Below are positions 52,379-61,741 of a DNA stretch of 64,000 nt, one piece after another. A model generated the notes under the pieces. That model made no database searches. It saw nothing but the letters and a program-made list of their open reading frames with translations, and was not told where the DNA came from. The position numbers and the translations under genes were made by a program. Every line of letters starts with the position of its first letter. Positions within the stretch are counted from its first letter, which is position 1. Origin of the DNA: Hyphomicrobiales bacterium (GTDB taxonomy: Bacteria; Pseudomonadota; Alphaproteobacteria; Rhizobiales; Beijerinckiaceae); the NCBI GenBank assembly GCA_019247605.1, contig JAFBAS010000074.1:18759-82758 (forward strand), written 5' to 3'.

Positions 52379-53524
52379 ATGAAACTGACGCGTCGCGGGT
52401 TTTCAGGAGCGCTCGCCGCAAGCCTCGCCGCGCCGGCTTTCATCAGCCGCGCCGGTGCACAAGGAACAACGCTCAAGCTTGGCATGTGCGCTCCGGTGAC
52501 CGGACCCGCCGCGGAGCAGGGCCGCTACGCCCAGACAGGTGCGAAGATCGCGCTCGATGCCGTGAACAAGGCGGGCGGCGTGCTCGGCAAGCAGGTCGAG
52601 CTCATCATCGAGGACGACCAGACCACCAACCCCGGGATCGTGCTCGCCTTCTCCAAGCTCGCCGCGCAAGAGGACATCGTGGCTTTCCTGGGCTCGATCC
52701 GCTCGACGCAGGTGCATGCCATGGCGCCGGACGTGCTGAAGCTCGGCAAGCCGGTGATGATCGGGGGCACCGACCCTGCCCTCACGCATATGGGCAATCA
52801 ATGGCTTTTCCGCTTTCGGCCGAATGACTCCTATTCCGGCCGCGTGCTCGCCGACTACGGCGTGAACACGCTCGGCAAGAAGAAATGGGCGATCGTGCAC
52901 TCGACGGATGCCTTCGGCACCGCCGGCGGCAAGGCCCTCACGGAGGCTCTCGGCAAGATCGGCGCCACGGTCGCGCTCGATCAAGGCTACGCCAATCAGA
53001 GCCAAGACTTCACCCCGGTCGTGCTCGCCGTGAAGCAGTCGGGCGCCGATATCCTGGGCTCCTACTTCACCTTCGAGAACGATCTCGGCATCTTCGCCCG
53101 CCAGCTTCGCCAGCTCGGCGTTAACGTCCCTTACGTGGGTTCTCCTTCGATCGTGAACGTCTCGGCGCTGAAGCTCGCCGGACCCGCGCTTTACGGCACG
53201 TTCGGCGTCGCCGATTACGCCGAGGATTCGAGCGAGGCCGCCAAGGCATATGGCAAGCTTTACCGCGAGGCCGCGAAGCTTCCGCCTGACAACCAGTCCG
53301 CCTGGACCTATGACGCGATCACCATCCTGTGCGCGGCGATCAACAAGGCAGGCAAGACCGATCCGCAGGCGATCCGGGAAGCGATTCTCGCGACCAAAGG
53401 CCACGCCGGGGCGGAAGGCACCTACAACTTCGACGCCAATGGCGATGGGCTGCACGGCTACAATGTCGTGAAGAACGACAAGGGCAACATCCTGTTCGAC
53501 AAGCACATCGATTTCAACGACTGA
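52379..53524 (+). CDS. ABC transporter substrate-binding protein (LivJ-type)
   Basis: A 381-residue periplasmic binding protein of the branched-chain amino acid/amide family. The leader MKLTRRGFSGALAASLAAPAF contains twin arginines and a cut near SRAGA (Tat or Sec). Conserved blocks include KLGMCAPVTGPAAEQG, ALDAVNKAGGVLGK and FGTAGGKALTEALGKIG. GGAGG lies 5 nt ahead of ATG 52379. It begins a four-gene import operon. The ligand (branched-chain amino acid, urea or a short amide) is not evident. Confidence 0.93.
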   Translation: MKLTRRGFSGALAASLAAPAFISRAGAQGTTLKLGMCAPVTGPAAEQGRYAQTGAKIALDAVNKAGGVLGKQVELIIEDDQTTNPGIVLAFSKLAAQEDIVAFLGSIRSTQVHAMAPDVLKLGKPVMIGGTDPALTHMGNQWLFRFRPNDSYSGRVLADYGVNTLGKKKWAIVHSTDAFGTAGGKALTEALGKIGATVALDQGYANQSQDFTPVVLAVKQSGADILGSYFTFENDLGIFARQLRQLGVNVPYVGSPSIVNVSALKLAGPALYGTFGVADYAEDSSEAAKAYGKLYREAAKLPPDNQSAWTYDAITILCAAINKAGKTDPQAIREAILATKGHAGAEGTYNFDANGDGLHGYNVVKNDKGNILFDKHIDFND

Positions 53525-53561
53525 GTTTTATCCGAGCGTCTGGCAGGGGCTCTTCGGGTAA

Positions 53562-54437
53562 ATGGACCTCATTCTCCAGCTTCTCTTCACCGGCATCGGG
53601 ATCGGCGCGGTTTACGCGCTCGTGGCGCTCGGCTTCGTGTTGATCTTCCGCGCCACGAACGTCGTGAATTTTGCCCAGGGCGAGTTCTCGATGGTCGCCG
53701 CCTTCGTGATGGTGGTGCTCTCGGTCGACCTCGGCTGGCCATACTGGGTGTCCTTCCTCCTGTCGCTTTGCGCCATGGCGCTCGTGGGGGCGGTTTTCAA
53801 CCTCGGCGTCTATTATCCCTTGCGCCACCGAAGCTTCCTGCCTGTCATCATCGCGACGATCGGCGCCTCGATCTTCCTCGCGAATTCCGTGCTCGCGCTT
53901 TACGGGCCTCAACCGCAGGTTTTGCAAGGCTGGTTCGACACGCCCGGAATCCAGCTTGGCCCGGTCTATCTCGACAGCCAATACCTCTTGATCATCGCGG
54001 TCACCATCGTGCTCGTCGCCTTCCAATACTGGTTCTTCGAGCACACGCTGCTGGGCAAGAAGCTGCAAGCCACCTCGCAAGACAAGGAGATGGCCTCCCT
54101 CCTCGGCATCCCGGTATCGGCGATGATCATGCTGACCTTCGTCTATTCGGCGCTGCTCGGCGGCATCGCCGGCATCCTGGTCGCGCCCATCCTCTTCGTT
54201 TCGATCCAGATGGGAGCGACGATCGCGCTCAAGGCTTTCGCGGCGACCATCATCGGCGGCTTCGGCGATGTCGCCGGCGCCATCATCGGCGGTCTCGCGC
54301 TCGGCGTCATCGAGACCTTCGGGGCCGCCTATGTGTCCGTTCCGTATAAGGACGGCTTCGCCTTCCTGGTCCTCGTGCTCTTTCTCATCTTCCGTCCGCA
54401 AGGCCTATTCGGCGAACGCGTCGCGGAGAAAGCATGA
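53562..54437 (+). CDS. livH: Branched-chain amino-acid ABC permease LivH
   Basis: A 291-residue inner-membrane permease with about eight helices. GIGAVYALVALGFVLIFRATNVVNFAQGEFSM is the LivH signature (start only quoted). FAATIIGGFGDVAGAIIGGLALGVIE is the EAA-like loop. It overlaps the livM-livG fusion by 4 nt and follows the binding protein by 37 bp. Confidence 0.94.
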   Translation: MDLILQLLFTGIGIGAVYALVALGFVLIFRATNVVNFAQGEFSMVAAFVMVVLSVDLGWPYWVSFLLSLCAMALVGAVFNLGVYYPLRHRSFLPVIIATIGASIFLANSVLALYGPQPQVLQGWFDTPGIQLGPVYLDSQYLLIIAVTIVLVAFQYWFFEHTLLGKKLQATSQDKEMASLLGIPVSAMIMLTFVYSALLGGIAGILVAPILFVSIQMGATIALKAFAATIIGGFGDVAGAIIGGLALGVIETFGAAYVSVPYKDGFAFLVLVLFLIFRPQGLFGERVAEKA

Positions 54438-56242
54438 GCGCGACGGCACAAGCGGCAAAGCCCGTTGCGGCGCGCCGGTTCCGCGGCCCCTTTGCCGGCG
54501 CCCTCGCCTACGCCGCGATTGCCGCGCTCGCAGCCGTTGCGGCGGTCTACACGCCTTTCGACGATTACATCCTCCACATCCTGGTCGAGACCGCGACCTA
54601 TGCCATCGCGGTCTTCGGCCTCACGGTCGTGCTTGGCTTGTGCGGCCAGATCAATCTCGCGCAAGCCGCCTTCTTCGGCCTTGGCGCCTACGCGGTCGGG
54701 CTCGGCACCGCCGATCTTCATGTGAGCTTCTGGCTCGCGCTCGTCGCGGGAGCGGGCGTCGCGCTCGTGATGGGCGCTCTTCTCGGCATGTCGACCTTGC
54801 GGCTCGGCGGTCACTATCTCGCAATGGTGACGATCAGCTTCCAGCAGATCCTCACCCTCGTGATGATCAACTGGATCCCGGTCACGCATGGGCCCGACGG
54901 AATCGGCAATATTGCCAGACCGGCGCTCTTCGCGTCGGGCCATGGCTTCCTCGGGCTTTGCGTGATCGCACTCGCGCTCGTCGGGTATGTTGTCTGGCAT
55001 TTGCCGGAGACGAAGCTCGGCCGCTCGATGCGCGCCGTGCGCGACAACGAGCTTGCGGCCTCGGTCTCCGGCATCGACGTTTACCGCGTCAAGGTCGCCG
55101 CCTTCGCGCTCTGCGCGCTTCTCGGCGGGCTCGGGGGGGGCCTTTTTGCCGGCGGCTTCTCTTATGTAAGCCCTGACCAGTTCTCCTTCGCCGAATCGAT
55201 CGTCTTTCTCACGATGGCGCTCCTGGGGGGCGTCGCCTCGCCCATCGGCGCGCTCATCGGCACAGCCCTCCTGATCGTGCTCCCGGAAACCTTGCGCTTT
55301 CTAAAAAGCGTACCGGGGCTTTATCTCGCGATCTACGGGCTTGCGGTGATCCTCATCATCCGCTTCATGCCGGATGGCATCTGGGGCTTTGCGCAAACCT
55401 ATCTGCGTCGCCTGATGAGGCCTGCGCCCTTCGCTCAGGCAGCCCCGGACCTCGTTCTCGTCCCGGCAAAGATCGAAGCTCCATCAGCGCTCGAGGTCGA
55501 GGGCTTGTCGAAACATTTCGGCGGGCTCAAGGCCGTCGATGGTGTTTCCTTTTCGGTGCAACGCGGCAGTGTGCACGCGCTCATCGGCCCGAACGGCTCA
55601 GGAAAAACAACCACGCTCAACGTGCTTTCCGGCCTCTACGCGCCGACCGCCGGCAAAATCGCGCTCGACGCCCACGACATCACGGGTTTGCCGCCCCATG
55701 CGCGCACCGCTGCCGGCCTCGGCCGCACGTTTCAGAACATTCGCCTCTTTCGTTCGATGAGCGCGCTCGAGAACGTCGTGATTGGGGCGGAGCGCAAGGG
55801 TAATGAGATTCCACCCGGCGATTTGCCACGAGGCCATGCGGCGCTCGTCGAGCGGGCGCGCGCGGCGCTCGGCTTTGTCGGCCTCGAGGGGCGGTCGCGC
55901 GACCCGATCACGAGCTTCTCCTACGGCCACCAGCGCCTCATCGAGATCGCTCGCGCGCTGGCCGGAAACCCGACCTTGCTTCTCCTCGACGAACCGGCGG
56001 CCGGGTTGAACTCGACCGAGAAGCTCGAGCTTCGCGGGCTTCTCAAGCGCATCGCCGCGAAAGGCCTCACCATCCTCATCATCGATCACGACATGGCGCT
56101 GGTGAGCGATGTCGCCTCGCACATCACCGTCTTGAATTTCGGCCGGCGCATCGCCGACGGCGTCGCGGCCGAAGTGCTGCGCAACCCGGACGTGATCGCC
56201 GCCTACCTTGGAGCCGAGCCCGATGTCGCTCATCGCGCTTGA
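54434..56242 (+). CDS. Fused LivM permease-LivG ATPase
   Basis: A 602-residue fusion. Residues about 30-330 are LivM (GLTVVLGLCGQINLAQAAFFG; FAESIVFLTMALLGGVASP IGA). Residues 350-602 are LivG: Walker A GPNGSGKTTT, signature FSYGHQRLIEIARAL, Walker B LLLLDEPAAGLN. Separate LivM and LivG proteins are about 330 and 250 residues, so this is a one-protein combination with a short linker (VPAKIEAPSALEV). The signature is degenerate (SYGHQ for LSGGQ), as in other LivG. It overlaps livF by 20 nt. Confidence 0.94.
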   Translation: MSATAQAAKPVAARRFRGPFAGALAYAAIAALAAVAAVYTPFDDYILHILVETATYAIAVFGLTVVLGLCGQINLAQAAFFGLGAYAVGLGTADLHVSFWLALVAGAGVALVMGALLGMSTLRLGGHYLAMVTISFQQILTLVMINWIPVTHGPDGIGNIARPALFASGHGFLGLCVIALALVGYVVWHLPETKLGRSMRAVRDNELAASVSGIDVYRVKVAAFALCALLGGLGGGLFAGGFSYVSPDQFSFAESIVFLTMALLGGVASPIGALIGTALLIVLPETLRFLKSVPGLYLAIYGLAVILIIRFMPDGIWGFAQTYLRRLMRPAPFAQAAPDLVLVPAKIEAPSALEVEGLSKHFGGLKAVDGVSFSVQRGSVHALIGPNGSGKTTTLNVLSGLYAPTAGKIALDAHDITGLPPHARTAAGLGRTFQNIRLFRSMSALENVVIGAERKGNEIPPGDLPRGHAALVERARAALGFVGLEGRSRDPITSFSYGHQRLIEIARALAGNPTLLLLDEPAAGLNSTEKLELRGLLKRIAAKGLTILIIDHDMALVSDVASHITVLNFGRRIADGVAAEVLRNPDVIAAYLGAEPDVAHRA

Positions 56243-56957
56243 GGCGCTCACCGTCCGTTACGGCGAGATCGAGGCCGTGCACGGCATCTCGCTCGCTGTC
56301 GAGCCTGGCGAGGTGGTCACCCTGCTCGGTGCGAACGGGGCCGGCAAATCGACGACCTTGCGCGCCATCTCGGGCCTCGCAGAGCCGGCCTCCGGCGACA
56401 TTCTCTTCGAAGGGCGCTCGATCGCCGGGCTCGGCCCCGAGGCGATCGTCAAGCTCGGCATTGCTCATGTGCCGGAAGGGCGGCGCGTGTTCCCCGGCTT
56501 GACGGCGCGAGAGAACATCATGCTCGGCGCCGCAAATCGCGGCCGAATGGCGCGGCGCGCCATCGCGGAGGAAGCCGACGAAATGTTCGAGCTCTTTTCG
56601 GACATCAAGCCCTTCGCGGACGCGCTCGGCTGGACCCTCTCGGGCGGACAGCAGCAGATGGTAGCCGTGGCACGAGGGCTGATGGCGAAGCCGCGCCTCC
56701 TGCTTCTCGACGAGCCCTCGCTCGGCCTGGCTCCGGTCATCGTGCAGAAGGTCTTCTCGATCATCGCCGAGATCCGTCGGCGCGGCACCACCGTGCTGCT
56801 CGTGGAACAGAACGCGCGTATGGCGCTCTCGGTCGCCGATCGCGGTTACGTGCTCGAGACTGGCCGCCTCGCCCTCTCCGGAAAACCCGAGGAGCTTTGG
56901 CGCAACGATGATGTGCGTGACGCTTACCTCGGCGGCAAGGCCGCGAAGGCGGTGTGA
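56223..56957 (+). CDS. livF: Branched-chain amino-acid ABC ATPase LivF
   Basis: A 244-residue ATP-binding subunit. Walker A GANGAGKSTT, signature LSGGQQQMVAVARGL, Walker B LLLLDEPSLGL. ATG 56223 starts inside the end of the LivM-LivG fusion gene and reads MSLIALEALTVRYGEIEAVHG. It is the last gene of the operon, convergent with the cyclase gene. Confidence 0.95.
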   Translation: MSLIALEALTVRYGEIEAVHGISLAVEPGEVVTLLGANGAGKSTTLRAISGLAEPASGDILFEGRSIAGLGPEAIVKLGIAHVPEGRRVFPGLTARENIMLGAANRGRMARRAIAEEADEMFELFSDIKPFADALGWTLSGGQQQMVAVARGLMAKPRLLLLDEPSLGLAPVIVQKVFSIIAEIRRRGTTVLLVEQNARMALSVADRGYVLETGRLALSGKPEELWRNDDVRDAYLGGKAAKAV

Positions 56958-56997
56958 GGGAGGACCCCCGCTTCATGCCCGTGCGTCGGGCCGGGCA

Positions 56998-57032
56998 TCC
57001 ACGCGTTCGGATATTGCAAGAAAAGGCGTGGA
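56998..57032. terminator. Candidate terminator between livF and cyclase
   Basis: TCCACGC (56998-57004) and GCGTGGA (57026-57032) form a 7-bp stem with a 21-nt loop. A T-run is absent. It lies in the 94-bp gap between convergent genes and could act as a bidirectional stop. Confidence 0.35.
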
Positions 57033-57051
57033 CGGCGAGGCAGCGTACCGC

Positions 57052-58458
57052 TCACGGAATCTCGTAAACCGACATCTCGTCCACAATGCCGCGCAGCGCG
57101 GCGCGCCGTAGCGTCGGCGTGAGCCCGTTGGTGCGCAAAAGCGCGGCCGCTTCCCGGTCCTGGATCACCTGCCCGGTCGCCACGATGGCGCGCGTCGCCG
57201 CGAGCCCTTGCACGCGCGCCGCGATATTCACCGTCTGCCCGAAGTAGTCCTGGCGGTCGTTGAGCGTCACGGCGAGGCACGGCCCCTCGTGGATGCCCAT
57301 CTTCAGGAGCAAGCTCTCCTGCCGGCGTTGCTCGCCGAGGCCGTTGATCGCCTCGCGCATGCGGATCGCTGCGGCAACGGCGCGATCGGGTGTCGCGAAG
57401 GTTGCCATCACGGCATCGCCGATCGTCTTCACCACGGCGCCCCGCTCCGACACGATGATCTCGTTGAGCACACGGAAATGCTCCTTCACGAGATCGAAGG
57501 CCACGAGATCGCCGACGCGTTCATAAAGCTCGGTCGAGCCCTTGAGATCGGTGAACAGGAAGGTGAGGCTGATGATCTTCAAACGCTGATCGACGCTCAG
57601 CGTATCGGTGTGGAAGATGTCGCGGAAGGTCTGGTTCGTCAAAAGCCGCTTTGCGGTGAGCACCGGTTTACGCTTGCCGAGAAGGTCATGCAGCTTGTCG
57701 CCGGCGATCCAAACGCCTGGGAGCACACGCGACTCAGTGCGGTTCTCGAAGGTGAGCCGCAAGGGACCGGGCCGCATCTCCAGGGTGCCGGTCGGCGCGC
57801 GCACTCTGTTGAAGACGAGCGAGAGATTCTGGCGCTCGCGCGTCGGCTCCCCTTTCACGTCGAGGAATTGCGCCGCGTGGGTCACCGGCTCGAACACGAT
57901 GAGGAACTCGGCGGGCAATTGCAGCGAGAGGATGGCTCTTTCGCCCGCCGGCAATTCGATGGCATCGAGCGACACTTCCTCCATCATCTTGGCGAAGTCT
58001 TCGGGAAGGTCGATGCCCGAGCTCCAGAAGATCTGGCGATAATATTCCGGCGCCGGGAGATCGTCGGGCGTGTGCGCCGCGATCCTGCGCACGCGCGGGC
58101 TCACCGTGAAGGTCACCTCGACCATGTCGTCGAGCGTCGTTTCGTAACCCGCGGCGCAAAGCGCGCAGCTATATTCCGCCTGGTTGAGCGTTTTCAACGT
58201 CGTGCTCGCGTCGAGCACGCCGCCGCAGCCGGGGCACATGACGTTCCACGACATCTCGAAAATCCCGAGCCGCGCGGCATGCAGCAAGGCCGCGATGAGC
58301 CGCTCCTCGTCGAGTTTTTCCTTCGCGGCGAGATCGAGCGCGTTGATCCGATTGAGCGCATGATCGGGCGCGTCGCGAACCATGCGCTCGATCGTGGCGA
58401 CAACCTCGGGGTCGGCCGATTGGCGCAAGACCGAAAACAGGGCTTCGGCTTCGCTCAT
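57052..58458 (-). CDS. Class III adenylate/guanylate cyclase with N-terminal zinc-ribbon domain (DUF5939-like)
   Basis: A 468-residue cytosolic protein. N-terminal half: MCPGCGGVLDAS and CALCAAGYETT, a four-cysteine zinc ribbon within a DUF5939-like region. C-terminal class III cyclase: FTDLKGSTELYERV (first metal Asp), VKTIGDAVMATF (second Asp) and GQTVNIAARVQG (Asn/Arg transition-state residues). It probably makes cAMP. No membrane segment. The sensory ligand is unknown. Confidence 0.92.
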   Translation of the reverse strand: MSEAEALFSVLRQSADPEVVATIERMVRDAPDHALNRINALDLAAKEKLDEERLIAALLHAARLGIFEMSWNVMCPGCGGVLDASTTLKTLNQAEYSCALCAAGYETTLDDMVEVTFTVSPRVRRIAAHTPDDLPAPEYYRQIFWSSGIDLPEDFAKMMEEVSLDAIELPAGERAILSLQLPAEFLIVFEPVTHAAQFLDVKGEPTRERQNLSLVFNRVRAPTGTLEMRPGPLRLTFENRTESRVLPGVWIAGDKLHDLLGKRKPVLTAKRLLTNQTFRDIFHTDTLSVDQRLKIISLTFLFTDLKGSTELYERVGDLVAFDLVKEHFRVLNEIIVSERGAVVKTIGDAVMATFATPDRAVAAAIRMREAINGLGEQRRQESLLLKMGIHEGPCLAVTLNDRQDYFGQTVNIAARVQGLAATRAIVATGQVIQDREAAALLRTNGLTPTLRRAALRGIVDEMSVYEIP

Positions 58459-58671
58459 GCGGCAAGATTAACGTAAATCTCGCTGCGCGGAAACCCTAGC
58501 CCTCCCCTCCGCTCGTTGCCGCGAAACTATCCCCTCCGCTCATTGCGGCGAAAGCGGCAATTCAGAATTCATAAGCAGTCGCGAAAGGAAATGGATCCCC
58601 GCCTTCGGGGGGAGGAGTGGAAGTTTTATGCATGACCCCCCTTCCGCTTTTAGGGGGCACGCGCCGTCGCC

Positions 58672-59958
58672 TCAACCTCCCCCGCCGAAGACCAATGTGG
58701 GGAGCCACAGCGTCAGAACCGGCACATAGGTGATGATGGCGAGCACCAGCAATAGCAGGATGAGGAAAGGCAGGATGCCGCGGATCACCTCGCCGATGGG
58801 GGCGCGAGCGATCGTCGACAGCACGAAGAGATTGAGGCCGACCGGCGGGTGGACGAGGCCGATCTCCATATTATGCGTGAAGATGATGGAGAAATGCACC
58901 GGGTCGACGCCGAGAGGCTTCAAGGCCGGCGCGAGGATCGGCATCACGAGCAAGAGCGTCGCATTCACCTCGAGGAAGCAACCGAGCAGCAAAAGCAGGA
59001 CATTGATGGCGAGCAGGAACTCCCAGGTGGCGAAGCCGTGATCGACCGTGAACTTCACGAGTTTCGCCGGCATGCCGGATTCGGCCATCCAATGGCCGAA
59101 GGCGAGCGCGGTCGCGATGATGAGCATGATGCTGCCCGCCCCGCGGATGGCCTCGGCGACCACGAAGAGCGTGCGCGTCCAATGAAAGCCACGATAGATG
59201 AAGAGCGACACGAGAAGCGAGGTGGCGGCGGCGAGCGCCGCCGCTTCCGTCACCGTCACGAGGCCCCCGTATATCCCGACCATCACGATCGCCGGCACGG
59301 CGAGCGCGGGAAGCGCGCGTGCCGTGGCGGCGAGCTTTTGCCTCATCGGTTTTGCCGGCTCGACCGGGAATTTGCGCCGCCGCGCGTCGTAGAGCACCCA
59401 GGCGAAGAAGGCCGCCGCCTGCAACAGGCCGGGCAGGATGCCGGCGAGGAAAAGGCGGGGCACCGATTGCTCGGCGACGATGCCATAAAGAATGAGCGGC
59501 AGGCTGGGCGGAATGACGATGCCGATCGTGCCTGCCGCGCCGACCACGCCCAGCGCGAAGGAACGCGGATAGCCGCGCTCGATCATTGTCGGGATGAGGA
59601 TGGTGCCCATCGCCAAGGCCGTGGCGACGCTCGATCCGCAAATCGCGGCAAAGAGCGTGCACGCGACGACGGTGACAAGCCCGAGCGAGCCGCGAATGCC
59701 GCCGAGCCAGGCTGTTGCGAGATCGACGAGCGCCTTGGCGATGCCACCGAAGCGCATGAAGGAGGCCGCCATCACGAAAAGCGGCAGCGCCATGAGGGTC
59801 GGAGAGTTGAGATCGTCGATGACGAGCTGCGCGACGCCGATGAGCGGCTGATCGGTAAAAAAATAAAGTGCCGCGGCGCAGATGCCGAGCACGAGGAAAA
59901 TCGGCAGGCCGGCAATCAGGAGGCCGAAGAAGAGGACGAGGAAAAGAAGGCTCAACAC
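58672..59958 (-). CDS. dctM: TRAP transporter large permease (DctM)
   Basis: A 428-residue membrane protein with about twelve helices and the DctM signatures AAICGSSVATALAMGTILIP, GAAGTIGIVIPPSLPLILYG and MEIGLVHPPVGLNLFVL. It imports carboxylates driven by the sodium gradient. DctQ precedes it by 21 bp and both follow DctP. Confidence 0.95.
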   Translation of the reverse strand: MLSLLFLVLFFGLLIAGLPIFLVLGICAAALYFFTDQPLIGVAQLVIDDLNSPTLMALPLFVMAASFMRFGGIAKALVDLATAWLGGIRGSLGLVTVVACTLFAAICGSSVATALAMGTILIPTMIERGYPRSFALGVVGAAGTIGIVIPPSLPLILYGIVAEQSVPRLFLAGILPGLLQAAAFFAWVLYDARRRKFPVEPAKPMRQKLAATARALPALAVPAIVMVGIYGGLVTVTEAAALAAATSLLVSLFIYRGFHWTRTLFVVAEAIRGAGSIMLIIATALAFGHWMAESGMPAKLVKFTVDHGFATWEFLLAINVLLLLLGCFLEVNATLLLVMPILAPALKPLGVDPVHFSIIFTHNMEIGLVHPPVGLNLFVLSTIARAPIGEVIRGILPFLILLLLVLAIITYVPVLTLWLPTLVFGGGG

Positions 59959-59979
59959 GTCGGCATCGAGGAGGCGCGG

Positions 59980-60591
59980 CTAGAAAGCGCCGGGCGCTCG
60001 ATGGCCCCCGTGAGCTCTCCCCTCGCCTATCATGCCTTCAGGGGAGGAAGCGCCGACGGTTTCGATCGAGGGGCCATGCAAGATCGTCAAACGCAGGGAG
60101 CGGATGAGATAGCGCATCGCCATCAAAGCCGCGCCGGTCGGAAGCGAAAGATAGTAGATCCACATCGGAAACTGCAGATCGGTCGAGGAGTGCTCATCGA
60201 TGAGGAGTGCCGTGTCCACGATCTGCCAGCCGTACCAGACGAGTCCGGCCGAGAAGCAAAGTCCCAAAAGGCAGTTTCCGGCTTCCACGAAGCGTTGTGC
60301 GCGCGCCGGAATCAGGCGAAGCACGAGGTCGGGCCGCACATGGCCGTCAAGGCGCACCAATTGGCTCGCCACGATCATGATCGCCCAGACGATCAGGTAG
60401 ACCGTGACCTCCTCGCCATAACTGATCGATCGTCCGGGCACGACATAGCGGCCAAGGACTTGCCAAACGCCGATCCCGAGCGCGAGGAGCCCGAGAAGGC
60501 CGACGAGAATTTCCTCGACGAGATCCCAAAGCGCGAGGATGCGAGAGGGCGTCCTTCGAGGCGCCGTCTCAGCTTGCATTGCCAACATCAT
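59980..60591 (-). CDS. dctQ: TRAP transporter small permease (DctQ)
   Basis: A 203-residue protein with four hydrophobic segments, ISYGEEVTVYLIVWAIMIVA (E/Y-E motif) and GHVRPDLVLRLI typical of DctQ. The stop-start overlap with dctP is 23 nt; a start at 60579 (MQAETAPRR) would be almost exact. It works with DctM in the inner membrane. Confidence 0.93.
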   Translation of the reverse strand: MMLAMQAETAPRRTPSRILALWDLVEEILVGLLGLLALGIGVWQVLGRYVVPGRSISYGEEVTVYLIVWAIMIVASQLVRLDGHVRPDLVLRLIPARAQRFVEAGNCLLGLCFSAGLVWYGWQIVDTALLIDEHSSTDLQFPMWIYYLSLPTGAALMAMRYLIRSLRLTILHGPSIETVGASSPEGMIGEGRAHGGHRAPGAF

Positions 60592-61606
60592 CCATGACGA
60601 GCTTCACGAGATCGGGCGAGACCTTGATTTCTTTGGCGAGCGCGTCTTGCTCGAGGAGCATTTTCTGTCGTTCGGCCGCCGTCTGTTGCGGCGTCGGATC
60701 GACGAACTTCACCCCATGCTCCTCGAGCGTTTGACGCGCCTTGGCCTGCGCGGCCCCCATGTTGGCGCGGTAATTCGGAATGTTTTGCGCCCATAAATCG
60801 GTCATGAGTTTCTGCAGCTCGGGCGAGAGCTTCTCCCAAAAGGTGAGGCTCACCATCGGGATGTATTCGGCCACGAATTGGTGGTCCTCGAAGCCGTATT
60901 TGACGCCGGCGTCCCAGAGCTTGGCGCTCGCAAGCGATTCATTCGTCGAGACGAGCGCGTCGAATGTGCCTTGGCTCAGCGCCAAAGGCACGTTCGGCCA
61001 GGCGGTCGTGTTCGGCACAGCGCCGACGAAGCGTGCCCGCCAAGCCTGACCGGCGCCACCGGAATTGCGGATTTTCAAGCCCTTGAGATCGGCGGGCGAG
61101 GTGATCGGTTTTCCGGCGCTGTACCAATTCTGAAAGCCGAGATCGAGCCAGGGGCCGATCACATGGGAGCGAAGCTTTTGGGCGATATCGGCGTTCACCA
61201 CCGCGCCTGGCTTGCCGTCGATGATCTTGTGCACCGTCTCGATCGGCTGGCCGTAAAGGATCGGAAGCTGGAGGAAATCGGCATTCGGCACGATACCCGT
61301 GATCGTGAAGCTTCCAGGCGCCGCCATCTCGATTTGGCCCTTGATCAAGGCTTTACCCACATCGAGATCAGGAAAGAGCTGTCCGCTCGGGAAGACCTCG
61401 CCCTTGATCTGTCCCCCCGAGGCTTCTTCGAGCTTCTTCAAATAATCCGCGATCGAAACATTGCGTCCATGCGAGGGCCCCGTGTCGAGCGAGCAGCGAA
61501 GCCTGGCAGGTTCGCCCGCGGCCTTCGCTTGACGGCCAGCGACGGCGAATAACGATACGGCCGCCGTGCCGCCGAGGACGCCTCTGCGAGAAAGCTTGTT
61601 CGTCAC
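60569..61606 (-). CDS. dctP: TRAP transporter substrate-binding protein (DctP)
   Basis: A 345-residue periplasmic binding protein. The leader LSRRGVLGGTAAVSLFAVAG is a twin-arginine type. Family blocks: PDLDVGKALIKGQIEMAAPG, GLKIRNSGGAGQAWRARFVG with the carboxylate Arg, and NVPLALSQGTFDALVSTNES. The start is GTG with GGAGG about 5 nt ahead. The ligand is an organic acid; the neighbouring hydro-lyase may act on it. Confidence 0.94.
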   Translation of the reverse strand: MTNKLSRRGVLGGTAAVSLFAVAGRQAKAAGEPARLRCSLDTGPSHGRNVSIADYLKKLEEASGGQIKGEVFPSGQLFPDLDVGKALIKGQIEMAAPGSFTITGIVPNADFLQLPILYGQPIETVHKIIDGKPGAVVNADIAQKLRSHVIGPWLDLGFQNWYSAGKPITSPADLKGLKIRNSGGAGQAWRARFVGAVPNTTAWPNVPLALSQGTFDALVSTNESLASAKLWDAGVKYGFEDHQFVAEYIPMVSLTFWEKLSPELQKLMTDLWAQNIPNYRANMGAAQAKARQTLEEHGVKFVDPTPQQTAAERQKMLLEQDALAKEIKVSPDLVKLVMDDVGNAS

Positions 61607-61741
61607 GGTTTCCTCCCTGTCCTTCCCTTTGGGCGAAAGACCACGAAGCCCTTGATGGCCTCATGCTGATTTCGTTATCCAAGCCGGCAATGCGCGTCTA
61701 TAGGGCTCGGGTCGCGCGCGCCTCTCGAGGAGAAGGCCGAT

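Noticed and set aside
58849..60597. 582-codon plus-strand frame opposite dctM and dctQ
   Set aside because: Antisense shadow; no start signal, composition rich in Arg, Glu and Gly, and the minus-strand genes are clear.
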